From: Paulinella micropora
Lineage: Eukaryota > Cercozoa > Imbricatea > Euglyphida > Paulinellidae
Assembly (NCBI GenBank): GCA_019918135.1
Contig: WBZZ01003627.1
Span: 72,501 to 136,500 of the forward strand
Length of the DNA: 64,000 bases
Direction: 5' to 3'
Position 1 is the first letter of the stretch. Every line of letters starts with the position of its first letter. The notes under the pieces were generated by a model. That model made no database searches, was not told where the DNA came from, and was given only the letters and a program-made list of their open reading frames with translations. Shown here piece by piece: positions 31,063 through 41,680 of this stretch. The position numbers and the translations under genes were made by a program.

Positions 31063-32610
31063 GTGCAGCGCGTTACCTTCAAGCGGGCGCTGCCTGAGGA
31101 CGGTCGCAGCGAGATGGAGGAGTTGCACGTCTTCAAGCTGGAATCCACGCTGCAGAACGACGAGCAGAGGACGTCCTCGGTCATGGTGGTGCCTCCGCAC
31201 ACCCGTGGTGCCTGGCGGGCGATTATCGAGGCCTTCGAGCCTGGCCGCAGTTCACAGCACTTCCTCATCATCGGCTCGCCGGGCATCGGCAAGTCGCGGA
31301 CTATCAACTACGCAATTCGGGAAATTATCCACGAGCGGCGCCAACGCAGCAGTCAACCTCTACCCACGATCGTCTTCGAGCACCGGAAAGATGAGGTTGT
31401 CTGGAAGTTTGCCCCCCGGGATGCCAGCAACCACGCCAGCGATTATGAGGCCTGCTCGGTGTTAGTAGCAGATTTTGCTGCAGGTAGGGAGCAAGCTCTG
31501 CGTGACACGGACAACGTCTACATCGTGGACTCTGGGCAGGCGGAGGGATCCAAGATGCCAGCTTTGCTACCAGCCAAGACAGTATTCGTTTGCTCGCCCG
31601 ATGAACGTCACTTCAGCGAATGGCGCAAGCACACCCAAGCTACCGTCTACATACCTTTGTGGACGTGCGAAGCGATGGAAGCCGCGCAGCCGTTCCTGTT
31701 CCCTGATGTGGACTTGCCCACGTTGAGGGAGCGAGTAGCAGTGGTGGGCCCATACCCTCGTCGAGTTGTTTCCCAGCCTGAATTCGATCATTTCAAGATA
31801 GATATTGACACTGCGATGACAAGCAAGGAGAGTGCGATATCTGGCGTGCTCTTGCATGGCGCTGGCATGGTGGACGCGGACGAAAGCAAGACGAAACCCC
31901 TGAGCGCCGTGTTCGGCTTCGACGTGGTGCCAGGCTCCAACTACACCAAACGTACCGTCCGATTTGTGTCTGACTACGCACGGTCCAGGATTGAGCTGAT
32001 GACTTTTAAGGCAATCTACAACGCTATCGTCAGTAGCACCGACCCTGAACGGAATAGCGAGTTGGGTAGGATCTTCGAGATATTGGTGTTCAAGCTGCTG
32101 CATGCCGGCTGGAACATCAGCATGACCGTCCTCAGCAAGCACTCTCAGCTAGGCAAAGAGGTCCCGCACTCAGTCAAGCCCGGGTCTGGCCAGCTGGAGT
32201 GGATTGCAGCAGGGCAGGACTTGAGGGCTCGGGTTTCCAGCAAAATGAAAGCGATGCCTTTGGTCGAAGATGGCGGCAGCGAGCCCATCTTCTTTGCCTC
32301 CAACTTCCCCGTCATCGACGCGGCCGATGCGCGGAACCACGGGTACAGTGTGACTGTCGCGCAGACCAAGCAAATCGAAATCAGTACCCTTAAGAGTCTC
32401 CGTCAAGCATTGGACTTAAGAGAGCAGCTACTCCACATAGTGTTCCTAGTGCCGGAGGGCTACAAGCCGCCGAGACTTTCGCCCGAGGAACTGTACAACC
32501 TTCCAGACGTCAGATTCTACGTGGCTGAGGTTCCAAGTCCTCTGGTCCGGGCAAAGCAGTGGGAGGCAGTCTTCGTGACTCGCCCGATCCTGCCGAGGAG
32601 AGACACGTAG
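31063..32610 (+). CDS. Crinkler/RHS-type protein, P-loop ATPase plus nuclease-like domain
   Basis: 515 residues. The Walker A motif is GSPGIGKSR near residue 72. NVYIVDSGQAEG near residue 150 is Walker B-like, and VYIPLWTCEAMEAA near residue 200 matches a segment typical of retrotransposon-hot-spot (RHS) and Crinkler proteins. The C-terminal domain has ELGRIFEILVFKLLHAGW, then FPVIDAAD and VAQTKQIE, the pattern of the restriction-endonuclease-like fold of the same families. Such proteins are expanded in kinetoplastids, oomycetes, chytrids and other protists. Some act on host nuclei and some are linked to retroelements. The frame is intact. The frame is open upstream to about 30942, so an upstream exon may supply the true start. 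Confidence 0.75.
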   Translation: MQRVTFKRALPEDGRSEMEELHVFKLESTLQNDEQRTSSVMVVPPHTRGAWRAIIEAFEPGRSSQHFLIIGSPGIGKSRTINYAIREIIHERRQRSSQPLPTIVFEHRKDEVVWKFAPRDASNHASDYEACSVLVADFAAGREQALRDTDNVYIVDSGQAEGSKMPALLPAKTVFVCSPDERHFSEWRKHTQATVYIPLWTCEAMEAAQPFLFPDVDLPTLRERVAVVGPYPRRVVSQPEFDHFKIDIDTAMTSKESAISGVLLHGAGMVDADESKTKPLSAVFGFDVVPGSNYTKRTVRFVSDYARSRIELMTFKAIYNAIVSSTDPERNSELGRIFEILVFKLLHAGWNISMTVLSKHSQLGKEVPHSVKPGSGQLEWIAAGQDLRARVSSKMKAMPLVEDGGSEPIFFASNFPVIDAADARNHGYSVTVAQTKQIEISTLKSLRQALDLREQLLHIVFLVPEGYKPPRLSPEELYNLPDVRFYVAEVPSPLVRAKQWEAVFVTRPILPRRDT

Positions 32611-33556
32611 GCAGCATTCCCAACGGCCGAACGTACCTGTAATGCAATACTGCACAGGAATCGCTACTGCCTCTTGCCAGCGTTCGAGCAGACGTTGTCG
32701 CTTCCTTGTTCAGTGGGGGGTTGAAACATTCGGAGCTTGAACTCTTCCGACCTTTTCTCTAATGTTTGGGCTCGATCAAATGTGTAAGTTCTTTTCGAAA
32801 AGTATGAGTTGAAATTGCACAATGATGCTATCGTTTCGAATGTCATAGGAGATTATTGCTTGACAATTCCTCTCAAGCACTGGCAGTTATTGATTTATCA
32901 CTATTCTTTTCTTTTTCTGAAGCTTTTCCTATGAAAACCAGGTCATATTTGGTGTCTCACGGCAGTAAGGATCACTTTGCGTAGCTAACGTAGCAAAGTC
33001 GAGCCGTGAGGCGGCTAGCTGCCCTGGCTGCCTCATTGCGAGGTGCAGTCCCCGCGCAGGTTAAGGCGCTGCAGCGGTGCCGCCGCTGGTAGCAGTGCCG
33101 CTCCAGATCTAGGATGCCATCGCACAGGAATCATGGCTTCAAGTTGGCAGGCTTTCTGAATTTTTTCCCACAAGCTACCTGAAGTCAATTTTTTTCTTAA
33201 TATTTTGACCGAGTCAACACTGATCATGGTGTGAACAAAGTATTGATATGTGATTTTGTTCTGCGAATGCAGGTATAAAGTGGTTGCAAGTGACTTGCGT
33301 CTTGAATAAGTTCTGCAAGCCGGCTAGTGACCGTCAAGGATCTGACTGCAGGCCGGTCGGCATGTTATCAGTCCACCCAACAAGTGCTGACATGCATGGA
33401 GGCGCGCCGCCGCGCGGCGCTATGGCATATTGATATAAATAAATATTCATAATTTTGCGTTTATCCAATGTGTTTTTGTTTTTTTTTAGGGGGGGGGGGA
33501 GAGAATATTGAGATACTAGACAGATACTTTACCGAACTGCTAAATGTATGCCCATG
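32611..33556. other. non-coding stretch after the RHS/Crinkler-like gene
   Basis: No gene is supported. It holds the two-tier inverted repeat at 32956-33010, a short GC-rich palindrome near 33402-33422 (GCGCCGCCGCGCGGCGC) and a G run at 33490-33500. Confidence 0.5.
32956..33010. other. two-tier inverted repeat (possible structured RNA or cruciform)
   Basis: An outer 8-bp stem, CTCACGGC with GCCGTGAG, encloses an inner 6-bp stem, CTTTGC with GCAAAG. The inner stem sequence resembles the GCGTAGCAAA hairpin of the tandem repeats at 52.3-53.1 kb. No promoter or terminator identifies a gene. Confidence 0.4.
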
Positions 33557-33804
33557 TGAACAAGGTGTGTAATCTCTTTTTCTCTCTATCTCTCTCCATA
33601 TATATATATATATTACTTCAGTTAAATTGATAGTAATATATGTGTAATAGCTAATTTTTCTTCACTCTGTTAAGCTGCATTGTAGCTTTATTGACAAGAG
33701 TAAATTGAGCAATTAGTTATTACAGCTATATTACTATCAAAGTGACGGAGAGTTAAGAGATAGAAAGAGAGAGAGAGAGAGAGAGAGATTACACAGTTTG
33801 TTCA
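33557..33804. mobile_element. foldback element with long inverted repeats
   Basis: The two halves are reverse complements over about 100 bases each. Ends TGAACAA and TTGTTCA, next to TGTGTAATCTCT, and an inner TTGATAGTAATATA segment are matched in both arms. The centre is about 45 unique bases. No clear target duplication is visible. A MITE or foldback element fits. Confidence 0.65.
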
Positions 33805-33806
33805 GA

Positions 33807-33974
33807 TGCTATGAAAGCGGCAAGTGTCTGTGCACCAAGGATCAGGCTAAAGCTCTGCAGCTATACACACAAGCCGCCCGCAAGGGTCATGCACTAGCCA
33901 AAGAAAGAATCGGCGCCAGTGAGCGCAGTTTACTAGCCAACTGGCATCACACACAGTGCGGAGGGAAAGAGTGA
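33807..33974 (+). pseudogene. Sel1-like repeat fragment
   Basis: Without an ATG, the frame encodes CYESGKCLCTKDQAKALQLY then TQAARKGHALAKERIG, one Sel1-like repeat (helical pair ending in the usual AA-x-x-GHA). It begins at the edge of the foldback element, which may have cut the gene. A single exon of a spliced gene is the alternative. Confidence 0.45.
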
Positions 33975-34079
33975 GAAGGAAGATGGAGAGGTATGAGAGA
34001 GAGAGAGACATACAAAGAAGAGATAAAAGAGAGAAAGGTGGAAAAAGAAAAATAAATGAATTGCTTCTTACCTGAGGAA

Positions 34080-36410
34080 ATGCAGTTGCTGGTTGTAGCT
34101 GGTCTGCAGCAACAGCAACAGCGGGAGCTAACAGAAAATGCCTAGTTTACTGGCATTGTGGAGGAGGTGGAGAGAAAGACACATATTAAAATGACTTTTT
34201 GGTCTCACTGTCAGGAGCACAGGAATTTGTTGCTACACACCGACAAGGGTGCCATCGACTATTACCTACATATGCTGGAAGAGTTAGTTAATGACTATCA
34301 GCTGGATATGTTGCCGACCGATTTTCAGCTCAGCTTCCAGTGCGAGCTGAGCGACACACAATCTTCACTAGTGACTGAGTGGTTGCAGGGCATCGGACGC
34401 ATTCCATTCCTTCTGTCTAGCTTGCAGGATGTTATCATAGAGACTGCCGGGCCCATGCACTTTTCTATCCCGCTGAGCCCGCTGGCTGGACTCAGCCCTA
34501 ACATCAGCAAGCTACGCCTGCGCTGGGTAAAGGTTGTGAACGATAGCGGCAAGGCAGGAGCGTCACTTTCCCTGTTTGGTGGCCGGCAGGTAGACCTGGA
34601 CTGGAGATAGGTTCGTGCATCCTTTGATCTTGGCAAACAGAACGAGCCGGTTCGCGGCAGGGTGGATTTTACATACGCAAGCCTGTCCGGGCGCTCTGTT
34701 TACGTCAGCGACACTGCTAACACTCCTGCCCTGTCCCTGCAGAATGTGGAAGCGCACTGCTTGGAGGCAGACTCCGGAGTTTATAGCCTGCAGGCTCAGC
34801 GCATTCGTTTGTGCTAGATCCTGGTCCGGCTCCTGTCCATGCGGGGTTGCTTGGCAGTAGCCGCGCGCGCGTGCGAGGTGTCGGAGTGCAAGGCATTAAA
34901 GAGACTAAGCCTGGAGGGAGAGACAGGGTAGCTAGAGACAGCGGGGGCAAGCCTGGTTGTTCGAACCTGCAACCAGCTCCAGAGCCTACATGTAGCGACA
35001 GCTTTTGACACGCTGGTCGTGCAAGATTGTCCCCTGCTAGCCCGCGTCGGCTTTGAGCTCATGAACCCTGGCTGGGGTCGGAGAAGAAGCTCTGTCGAAT
35101 TGAGCCGCTGCTGCGAGCTCCTGCAACTAGTCTTGCCAGCCACGCTGCGTGGCAGGGTGCAGGTAGGAGACAGCGCCGCCCTCACGGAGGTGACATGGCA
35201 GCCGGCTGGTAGACATGACGAAGGGCAGCCCTATGTACTCAAGCTGAGCGCCTGCGGCCAGCTGCAGACAGTCAAGGTGCCCCTTGAGGGGGGTCACGCG
35301 CCAGCCTTCCTGTTTCTAAACCAGCAGCAGTGCCAGGGCCTGCACATCGAGGGTTTCTCGGAGTTTGTGGTCAAGGACGACCCGGGCGTCGAGCACTCTG
35401 TCTTGCAGCAAGAGCACCACGAGCGCAGAGAGCTGGCAGCTGCTTTTTACCGTCAGGTGCCTGCACGGACCGAGCGCTACGAGAAGAATGATGGTGGTGT
35501 TAACAGTATTGCTGCATCGAGCCTTGATCTTGTGTTAGCCGCAAGGGCCTGTGGCGAGCTCTGCAACTTGCTCTCTGGCGCGCGGCCCCCAACCAGACGC
35601 ACGTTGGAGGAAATCGTGCAGGACCTCTTGCGTAGAGCATGCAGTGCTGCAGGTTTGGGCCCTGCTAGCAGGACCGCTGCAGAGGCTGCTATTACTAGTG
35701 CTCCGGGCATCGAGCTAGAGACTCTGCGGTTGGTGGCGGGGGTGTGCCGCCGCCTGGCCCAAGGGCAACAGCCACCACCAGAGACGCCGCCACCTCTTCA
35801 CCTGCTCAAACAACTTGTCCAAAACGGCCCTGCTGCACTGTACTCGCTTCTGGCCGCGCATCGTGAGTCTGACCAGGCTGTACTGCGTGCTTTCCAAGCC
35901 CCAGACCTCAACACGCAGCTGGGCCCGCTCTGCTGCTTAGCAGGACTATGGGGCGAATGTTCATTGCCGAGGCTCTGCTCTCTGCTTTCTTCTGACGACG
36001 AGGCGGAGGCACTCACGTGGACCGTCACTCACGTCATGTTAGCCATCGATTACAGTGCTATAGTAAGGCGGGCCAACGAACGACTCTTGCAGTGGCTGAG
36101 CGTGCTTGGCCAGACTTGGTTGTCTGCGGAGGGGGAAGAGGAGGACAAGACAGCTCGCCCCCCACCCAGCCCACCTAGACGGCTCGAGCACTTTGACGCG
36201 CAGCTACTGACAGAGCTCTCTCGTTCGGTCATAGCCAGCCTAGCCGGTCTAGCCACGAGCCCAGTCCGACAACCACTGGCTCGCGACGACGCAGCAGCCC
36301 CTCGCGCACCACCACCACCCCCCCGGCACCAAGCGCAGGGGCATGGACGCTTCCCTCGACCACTGTCTGCTGGAAGATCTGCCACGAGCGGGCGGATGTT
36401 AGATTTCTAA
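34080..36410 (+). CDS. leucine-rich-repeat-like gene with in-frame TAG codons
   Basis: One frame of 777 codons opens at ATG 34080 (MQLLVVAGLQQQQQRELTEN) and closes at TAA 36410. It contains four TAG codons and no TAA or TGA inside. Coding-like sequence lies on both sides of each TAG. Parts such as NISKLRLRWVKVV, CKALKRLSLEGE and LQSLHVATAFDTLVVQDCPL look like irregular leucine-rich repeats. The C-terminal third is helical, with a Pro-rich tail. Either UAG is decoded as an amino acid, or this is a decaying copy that happens to have only TAG stops. No close family is recognised. A G-run/C-run hairpin follows the stop. Confidence 0.5.
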
Positions 36411-36416
36411 CACCCT

Positions 36417-36510
36417 GGGGGGGGGGGGGGGGAGGCAAGGGGAAGGGAAAACAAAAAGAATAAAAAAGATAGGAGGAGGGGGGGGGGGGGGGCCGCCCCG
36501 CCCTTCCCCC
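36417..36510. repeat. G-run/C-run intergenic hairpin 1
   Basis: Two G runs (36417-36432 and 36478-36492), the second followed directly by CCGCCCCGCCC. It lies between the stop of one plus-strand gene and the start of the HNH gene. The same type of structure recurs in other gaps up to 60.6 kb. Confidence 0.7.
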
Positions 36511-36566
36511 TTCGTAGATGTGTTTTTCTTTCTTTTGCAAAGAAAAAGAGAAAACAAACAAAAGAA

Positions 36567-37487
36567 ATGGAGGGGAAAATGAGGAGTAGAGAGAGGGACA
36601 TGCCCGAAAGCAAAGCGCAGTTATCATGGTTCAGGCGCGAGCTTGTAGCTAGCTTTTTGCACGAACAGCGGCACAGCCTAGGGGACCCCGTGACCTTCGA
36701 GCTTGTGCGCAAACGCACCGGTTCAGAGGCCAATTGTTTTTATGTCAGGTACAGCTGCAACCGAGCGGGCTCTCGGCGCCACAACTGCGCGGCCTACGAC
36801 GGGTTTACGCACGAAAGAAACAACGCTCTGATTACGGCCTGCGCAGAACCCTGGGTGGTGTCTGTGCTCTGCCTGGCACCGAGCTGCAAAGCAAAAGGGC
36901 AGGTGAGATTTCAGGTGCAGCCCCTAATCCCCGTCGCACCGCCCCTACCACCCCTACCGCCCCGGCCCGCCGCGCCGGGCCGCGTCAGAGAATTGTGGGC
37001 GCTAGGCGAGGAGGAGCTCTGTTTGATGCGAGGCAGACTGCACCTGCAGCGCGCGCTGGGGTACATGCGGACGCGCTACCCCGCCAACGAGGTCGACTGC
37101 GCCCCCGTGTACCTGGGCTTCATCGAGGCGCTGGCCAATCTACCACACAAGGTAAACACACAGCAGGTGCGCGATCTGCTGCTCCAAAACAGCGGACACC
37201 ACTTACTCCAGCATTACTTTGACCAGGACTGTAAACGCAGGCTGGCCTACCACATAGATCACATTGTGCCACGCCGGCTGGGAGGTTTTGATCATCCGCG
37301 CAACTACGCCATTATGCCAGCAATTTTCAACCAAAAGTTTTGCTCTTGGTTTCTACCTGCCAAGACTCACTACCTTGGACGCGCCGCCACGCGGTAGACA
37401 CTTCTCTTTACTGATTACATTCGCAAGAAAACACTAGCGACACTAGCGCTGGACGACCTGCCTAAACTAAACCTGCAGTCTCATTAA
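36567..37487 (+). CDS. HNH endonuclease with UL52-type zinc domain
   Basis: The start ATG 36567 could instead be 36600. Residues about 30-110 contain FLHEQRHSLGD, HNCAAYDGFTHERNNALITA and CLAPSCKAKGQVRF. This Cys...His-x3-Asn...Cys-x4-Cys order is shared with the domains at 39.6 and 42.0-43.0 kb and recalls the zinc finger of herpes UL52/PrimPol primases. After a Pro-rich linker, the C-terminal part carries the HNH motif HIDHIVPRRLGGFDHPRNYA. The frame holds one TAG near its end and then about 30 coding-like codons to a TAA that overlaps an ATTAAA polyadenylation-type signal. It may be a homing nuclease fused to a zinc module. Confidence 0.65.
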
Positions 37488-37505
37488 ATCTTCGCTCTTT
37501 TTTTT

Positions 37506-38807
37506 TTACTGAGAATTTGTGGGTGTTGGCCGAGGGAGCCACCCCGTGATGCGTTCCAAGCGTTTTTCAACTAGGCTGTACAAGAGCTCCCTGCCCTGGC
37601 CGGGGCCCAGGGCCCAGTCCATCACGTGCAGCAAAGTCTCCAAATGCTCGGCACGGTAATTCACAGCCGCCCGCTCCGCACCAAGCAGCACGCACAGGCG
37701 CCAGGCCAGGTAGCCCGCAAAGTCCTCCGGGGACAGGGCTTCGTACGCGTCCGTAGCGCGCACGAAACGAGAGGCGCCCCGCTGCCCCCCCGTGGGCCGA
37801 CAGTGAAACCACAGCTGCCTCTCCGTGTGCGTCGCTATCCAGGGGTTTTCTTGCAGCGTGTCTAGCAGGTCTACCAAGTCCCTGGGCCTCTGGGGCTAAC
37901 CGCGTGCCAGACGCGCACTAGCCTCGTCCCGCAGATCCGCCCAGACCCCCGGCAGCTGTACCAGGGCGTACAGGCTCCAATAGCGCAAGTTCTCTGGGTT
38001 CTCTTCCAGAAAGAGGCGGCGGGCGCCGCTCCAGCCGGCCTGCAGGCGCTCCTGGCGCCAGCCCGGCAGGTACGTCAGCGCCCGCAGCAGCGGGTCTGGG
38101 AAGACCGTGGCCACGTACACCGCCATTGCGTCCTCGTAGCCTGCCGGCAGCGCCCCGCGCGCTACCCCCCAGGCCGGCCGGTGCATCGTCGCCATGTCCA
38201 GATCCGTCAGCGCCAGGCGTTGCACAGCGGAAGGGACGCCCGCGTGCCCCCCCCCGCGAGCTAGGTTGGCTAGCACGTTCGCCGCCTTGAGATTCCGAAA
38301 GAACCAACCTTGTCTGTCCAGCGCGGCCAAATGAGCTAGCAACGGCCTTAGCACCTGGGCACACATCTCCGCCGCGCTCGGCAGGCTCGCCGCGTCCTGC
38401 TCTTTGAACCACGCCGACAAGTCCACGTCCAATTTTTCCATCAACAAAGCACAGTACTTGCCCTTCTTGCCCTTCTTGCCCATCTCCCGCTTCGATGCCA
38501 CCAACAGCTTCAGCGCTGCCGACAGCGGCTCTTGGCAGCTTCGGACCTTGCGCAATCTGTAGCTTTCTACGCAGGCCGCCTCCAGCACAAACACGCGCAC
38601 AAGTCGGGGCGCCACGCCTAGCCTAGAGCCTAATCTGCACCCGAACTGCTGCTCCTTTTGCCAATCATAAGTCAACTTGACCACCTGCTTGTCATCGCTG
38701 GGTGCGCACAGCACGTGGCCGTACGCTCCCCGCCCTACCAGCTGGGCGTTCTGCAGGCTGTCCAGGAAGTATGCTGTGAAGTCGCCATCCAGGCAAATCG
38801 CCGTCAT
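37506..38807 (-). CDS. divergent protein-kinase-like gene
   Basis: Read from ATG 38807. Kinase features are LVGRGAYGHVL (glycine loop, near residue 22), QVVKLTYDW (the Lys strand), LLMEKLDVDL (hinge), FFRNLKAANVL (catalytic loop; the usual HRD is replaced) and LALTDLDMA (in place of DFG). The altered HRD suggests weak or no catalysis. The C-terminal part is a helical domain without a match. The frame contains one TAG and closes at TAA 37506, where it meets the HNH gene tail to tail. Similar degenerate kinases occur in large DNA viruses. Confidence 0.55.
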
Positions 38808-38861
38808 TTGAAGCCTGCTTTTTTGCTGCTTTTTCTTTCTAAGAGTGTGAGAGTGCCGATG

Positions 38862-38906
38862 AGGAGGAGGGGGGGGGGGGGAGGAGTGCACCCCCCCCCC
38901 CCCCTC
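38862..38906. repeat. G-run/C-run intergenic hairpin 2
   Basis: A G run at 38869-38881, then GAGGAGTGCA, then a C run to 38904. It lies just upstream of the kinase-like gene and ahead of the plus-strand gene at 39035. A stem of ten or more G:C pairs is possible. Confidence 0.7.
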
Positions 38907-39034
38907 AGCCTCGCGCGACTCCTTCTCTCTTGTCTAGGCGGGGCACCCCCCCCTCTATCATTCACCCTCCCCTCAGCTGTTACCCCTCGCGCAGTTGGGC
39001 GCCACACTAACACCACAGACAAAAAAAAGAATTC

Positions 39035-39256
39035 ATGCCAACTCGCGCGGAGCTGCTTCAAGCCAAGTTTCGTTTCCCGGCCGAACCTGCCGCCCCCACG
39101 CCGACTCGCGCGGAGCTGCTTCAAGCTAAGTTTCGTTTCAAAGCCGTGGAAGAAAGGCGCAAAGTGCACGAATCGCTGGGCACGGTGCAGAAACAGCTTG
39201 CGGCCCTCAAAGACACTTATCGAGAGTTGAAAAAGTCACGTACAATTAAAAGGTGA
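39035..39256 (+). CDS. small coiled-coil protein with a duplicated 13-residue unit
   Basis: 73 residues. PTRAELLQAKFRF occurs twice, at residues about 2-14 and 23-35, and the DNA of the two units is nearly identical. A coiled coil with ESLGTVQKQLAALKDTY follows. The end overlaps an ATCAATAAATC polyadenylation-like stretch. No family is recognised. Confidence 0.5.
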   Translation: MPTRAELLQAKFRFPAEPAAPTPTRAELLQAKFRFKAVEERRKVHESLGTVQKQLAALKDTYRELKKSRTIKR

Positions 39257-39354
39257 TATACAAATCAATAAATCAATTAAAAAAAATTTTGTCCTGCCCG
39301 CCCCCCCCCCCCCCAAAAGGAAGTGACCACAGAAAAGAGCAGAGGGAGCTAGGC

Positions 39355-39900
39355 ATGTCCCAGCCGGCGCATGTGGAGCCTACTACACAGACTACCAACC
39401 CAGGGCTGCTACCCGTTGAGAGCGAGAGCGATGTACTACTAGAGAAAACGAAAGTGGAATGGCACCAGGGACGGAAGACCGACTACGATGGCAAGGAGAC
39501 GGCCGAGAGCAATGACCCCGACGAGGAGGACAAAAGAGAAAAAGGAGACTACCCCGCAAGCTCGAGCTCAAGCAATGGTTTTATCACCCCCCTTAAGCAA
39601 GGTTGGCTAACCAGGGCTGATGTGGATCGTTTTTTGAAAGAACAGCGCGGTCAAACCAAAAAGACTTCTTTTAAGATTCACACCGAGACCCACAGGTTGT
39701 TGGTTTCTTGCGGAGATAGTCCATGTTTTAGAAGGGGCGCGGTCTGTTTTGAGCTAGCGCGAACCAACGCACAGAAAAAAGAAAAAAAACAAGAGCAGCA
39801 AGAAAGCGCGGCAGAGAAAGCAGAGGGCGGAGCAGAGGCAAAGAACGGAGAGTCTGACGAGAGGTATGCGGAAAGACTTGAGCATTGGCTGCAACGATAA
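39355..39900 (+). pseudogene. shortened paralogue of the primase zinc-domain gene
   Basis: From ATG 39355 the product starts MSQPAHVEPTTQTT and continues PVESESDVLL, then an acidic stretch and VDRFLKEQRGQTKKTSFKI, all matching the gene at 42043-43517. The middle of the zinc domain is missing, so only LLVSCGDSPCFRRGAVCFEL of it remains, followed by a Lys/Glu/Gln tail. It is probably a degenerated duplicate. It overlaps the tail of the MYND gene on the other strand. Confidence 0.55.
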
Positions 39901-40969
39901 CGACAAAAGGGTGTTTTTGCAGAACTTTTTCGCCGGGCCAGGGCTGCACCTCCCACACCTTGCTCTCGCGCGACACTTGGCGATAGAAGTAGCACCAACT
40001 GCTTTGCAGCGGCACCTGGAGAAAAACAGTTTTGCCACCGCCAGCGCGCCCAAAGCCCGGGTGTGACGCTATGAATGACCGCACGTCCACGTCCGCTAAT
40101 GGGTGCTGCAAAAGAGCGGGCTGCCGCTGCTGCGCAAAGTATTCGTTCAGGACACGGAAGGGCACCAAGTATGACCACAACTCGTTCCGCCAGGCAAAAC
40201 CATCTATCCCCTCTTCTGTGGTACGTACATCGAGCTGCTGGGCGGCGAGCGCCCGCTGCACATCTTCTTGCTTTTCTGCAGAATCTCTGAGCGCTGCTGT
40301 GAAAGGCGCGACAAAGTGCGGGGCACACAGCGAGACAACTTGGTCTCGCAGTCCCGGCGGAGTCTCGGCCACTTGCATGAGGCTCTGGTAGTACATGTCG
40401 TAGCGACCGTAATGCCAAAGATCGTCGTCGTCTGTCGTTAAGACCCACTGCAGCCGGAGGTCCTGCGCATGCGTACGCAGCATCAACCCGCGCAAAAACG
40501 AAAAGTGCTCCAGCTGGGAAAGCCTGCTGCCGTGCCAGAACCAACGCAGGCACCCAGGGTCCTCGCTGTCAAGACTCCGCAGCAGCGCCTCCACACTCGC
40601 CCTCAGCTCGTGCGTCGCGGCCGAAAGGCTAAGCCAGCACCAGCCACGGCGCCCGACCTCGCCGCTCGAAGGAAGAGTCGAGGCAAAGGATTGCAGGCAC
40701 AGCCTCAGGTACCGCACACTTTCCTGGCTCTGGACGTGCGACGCGAGCCACACGACTACGCTGTGGCAGCCAGACAGCGCCACGTCTGCAAGCGGGCTGC
40801 GCTTGCACGCCCGTTTGTGTCCCGCCTCCCAATCAACGACTTGGCACTTGCGCCCACAATACGCCGCCGCGTAGCACCGTCTACAACTCGCAGGGAGGTA
40901 GTCCGCCCGCTCTCCCACTGCGGGCCCCCCGCAGCGGGCCCAGGCACACCTGCCTGGGTGTGCCTCCAT
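39728..40969 (-). CDS. MYND-type zinc-finger protein
   Basis: 413 residues from ATG 40969. Residues about 8-55 show CAWARCGG, CRRCYAAAYCGRKCQVVDW and HKRACK, the Cys/His spacing of a MYND finger used for protein contacts. The rest is helical with WVLTTDDDDLWHYGRYDMYY in the middle, and no second domain is recognised. The last 80-odd residues lie opposite the gene at 39355-39900 and are low-complexity, so the true end may be nearer 39900. Confidence 0.6.
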   Translation of the reverse strand: MEAHPGRCAWARCGGPAVGERADYLPASCRRCYAAAYCGRKCQVVDWEAGHKRACKRSPLADVALSGCHSVVVWLASHVQSQESVRYLRLCLQSFASTLPSSGEVGRRGWCWLSLSAATHELRASVEALLRSLDSEDPGCLRWFWHGSRLSQLEHFSFLRGLMLRTHAQDLRLQWVLTTDDDDLWHYGRYDMYYQSLMQVAETPPGLRDQVVSLCAPHFVAPFTAALRDSAEKQEDVQRALAAQQLDVRTTEEGIDGFAWRNELWSYLVPFRVLNEYFAQQRQPALLQHPLADVDVRSFIASHPGFGRAGGGKTVFLQVPLQSSWCYFYRQVSRESKVWEVQPWPGEKVLQKHPFVVIVAANAQVFPHTSRQTLRSLPLLRPLLSLPRFLAALVFFLFSVRWFALAQNRPRPF

Positions 40970-41039
40970 GCCTGACTCTTTTTCTCTTTTTTTGTCTGTG
41001 CACGCTCTTCTCTGGCCCTATTTCCTGTGTAACAAATGG

Positions 41040-41102
41040 AAAAAAAGCTGGGGGGGGGGGGCCTCCCCCCTCTCCGTTCCCCTCCCTCCTTAGCTTCTCC
41101 TC
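41040..41102. repeat. G-run/C-run intergenic hairpin 3
   Basis: G run 41050-41061 followed directly by CCTCCCCCC and CT-rich sequence, upstream of the MYND gene. Confidence 0.6.
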
Positions 41103-41240
41103 TCACCCACCTTCTGCATTGCCAAAAGTGCGTAATACCAAGAAGAAAGAAAAAGAAAGGGGGAGCATAGATTGTAAGCCAATAAGAATTGAGATTTTTA
41201 ATGACAAAGAAGAGAAGCCCCTTTTCTTTGAGCCAGATAC

Positions 41241-41429
41241 GCACACATTCAGGATGTCATTTGCGAAGACTCTAGCTGAGTCTGCACTCGTTTTGCAGAT
41301 CCAACCCAGCCCCTTGTCACGATAGACGTAGAACCAACGCTGGCTACGCCCGGGCTCTGGGTTAGGCGCTGCGGGCTCGGTATGAGCGCCTCTTTCCGAT
41401 GATGTTCGTGGGAACTGACCAGCCTTCAC
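41241..41429 (-). pseudogene. fragment shared with 45949-46056
   Basis: The minus strand encodes PEPGRSQRWFYVYRDKGLGW then ICKTSADSARVFAND. The same peptide is encoded on the plus strand at 45949-46056 inside the helicase-paralogue region. The two are inverted copies of a small module of unknown function. The rest of the frame is not conserved. Confidence 0.45.
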
Positions 41430-41680
41430 TGTGGCCCTGCCTCAAGCAGATGGTCACTCTTTTCTGGATGCACTACCGTTGGAACAGGCAGAACACACAG
41501 TTAACCTCTCGGGTCCTAGAGGGACTTATGCAGGCATGTCGCCCGCGCGTAGACAGAGGCTCGGTGATGGGCAGGTTGCTTGCGATAATGGTGCCGGAGC
41601 TGCTGCGCGTGCTCGAAGAGCAGCTGGCCAGCACGGGCCCGGCTGCCCTAAACAAGCCAAAAGTTACAAACTTTAATTAA
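41399..41680 (+). CDS. hypothetical protein, 93 aa
   Basis: 93 residues, helical, with WMHYRWNRQNTQL and MVPELLRVLEEQLAS. It closes at a TAA in an AATTAAAAC context that may serve polyadenylation. No family is recognised, and it could be part of a longer gene. Confidence 0.4.
   Translation: MMFVGTDQPSLWPCLKQMVTLFWMHYRWNRQNTQLTSRVLEGLMQACRPRVDRGSVMGRLLAIMVPELLRVLEEQLASTGPAALNKPKVTNFN

Noticed and set aside
32145-32655. Minus-strand frames opposite the RHS/Crinkler-like gene
   Set aside because: No motifs, and the plus strand has clear domain signatures.
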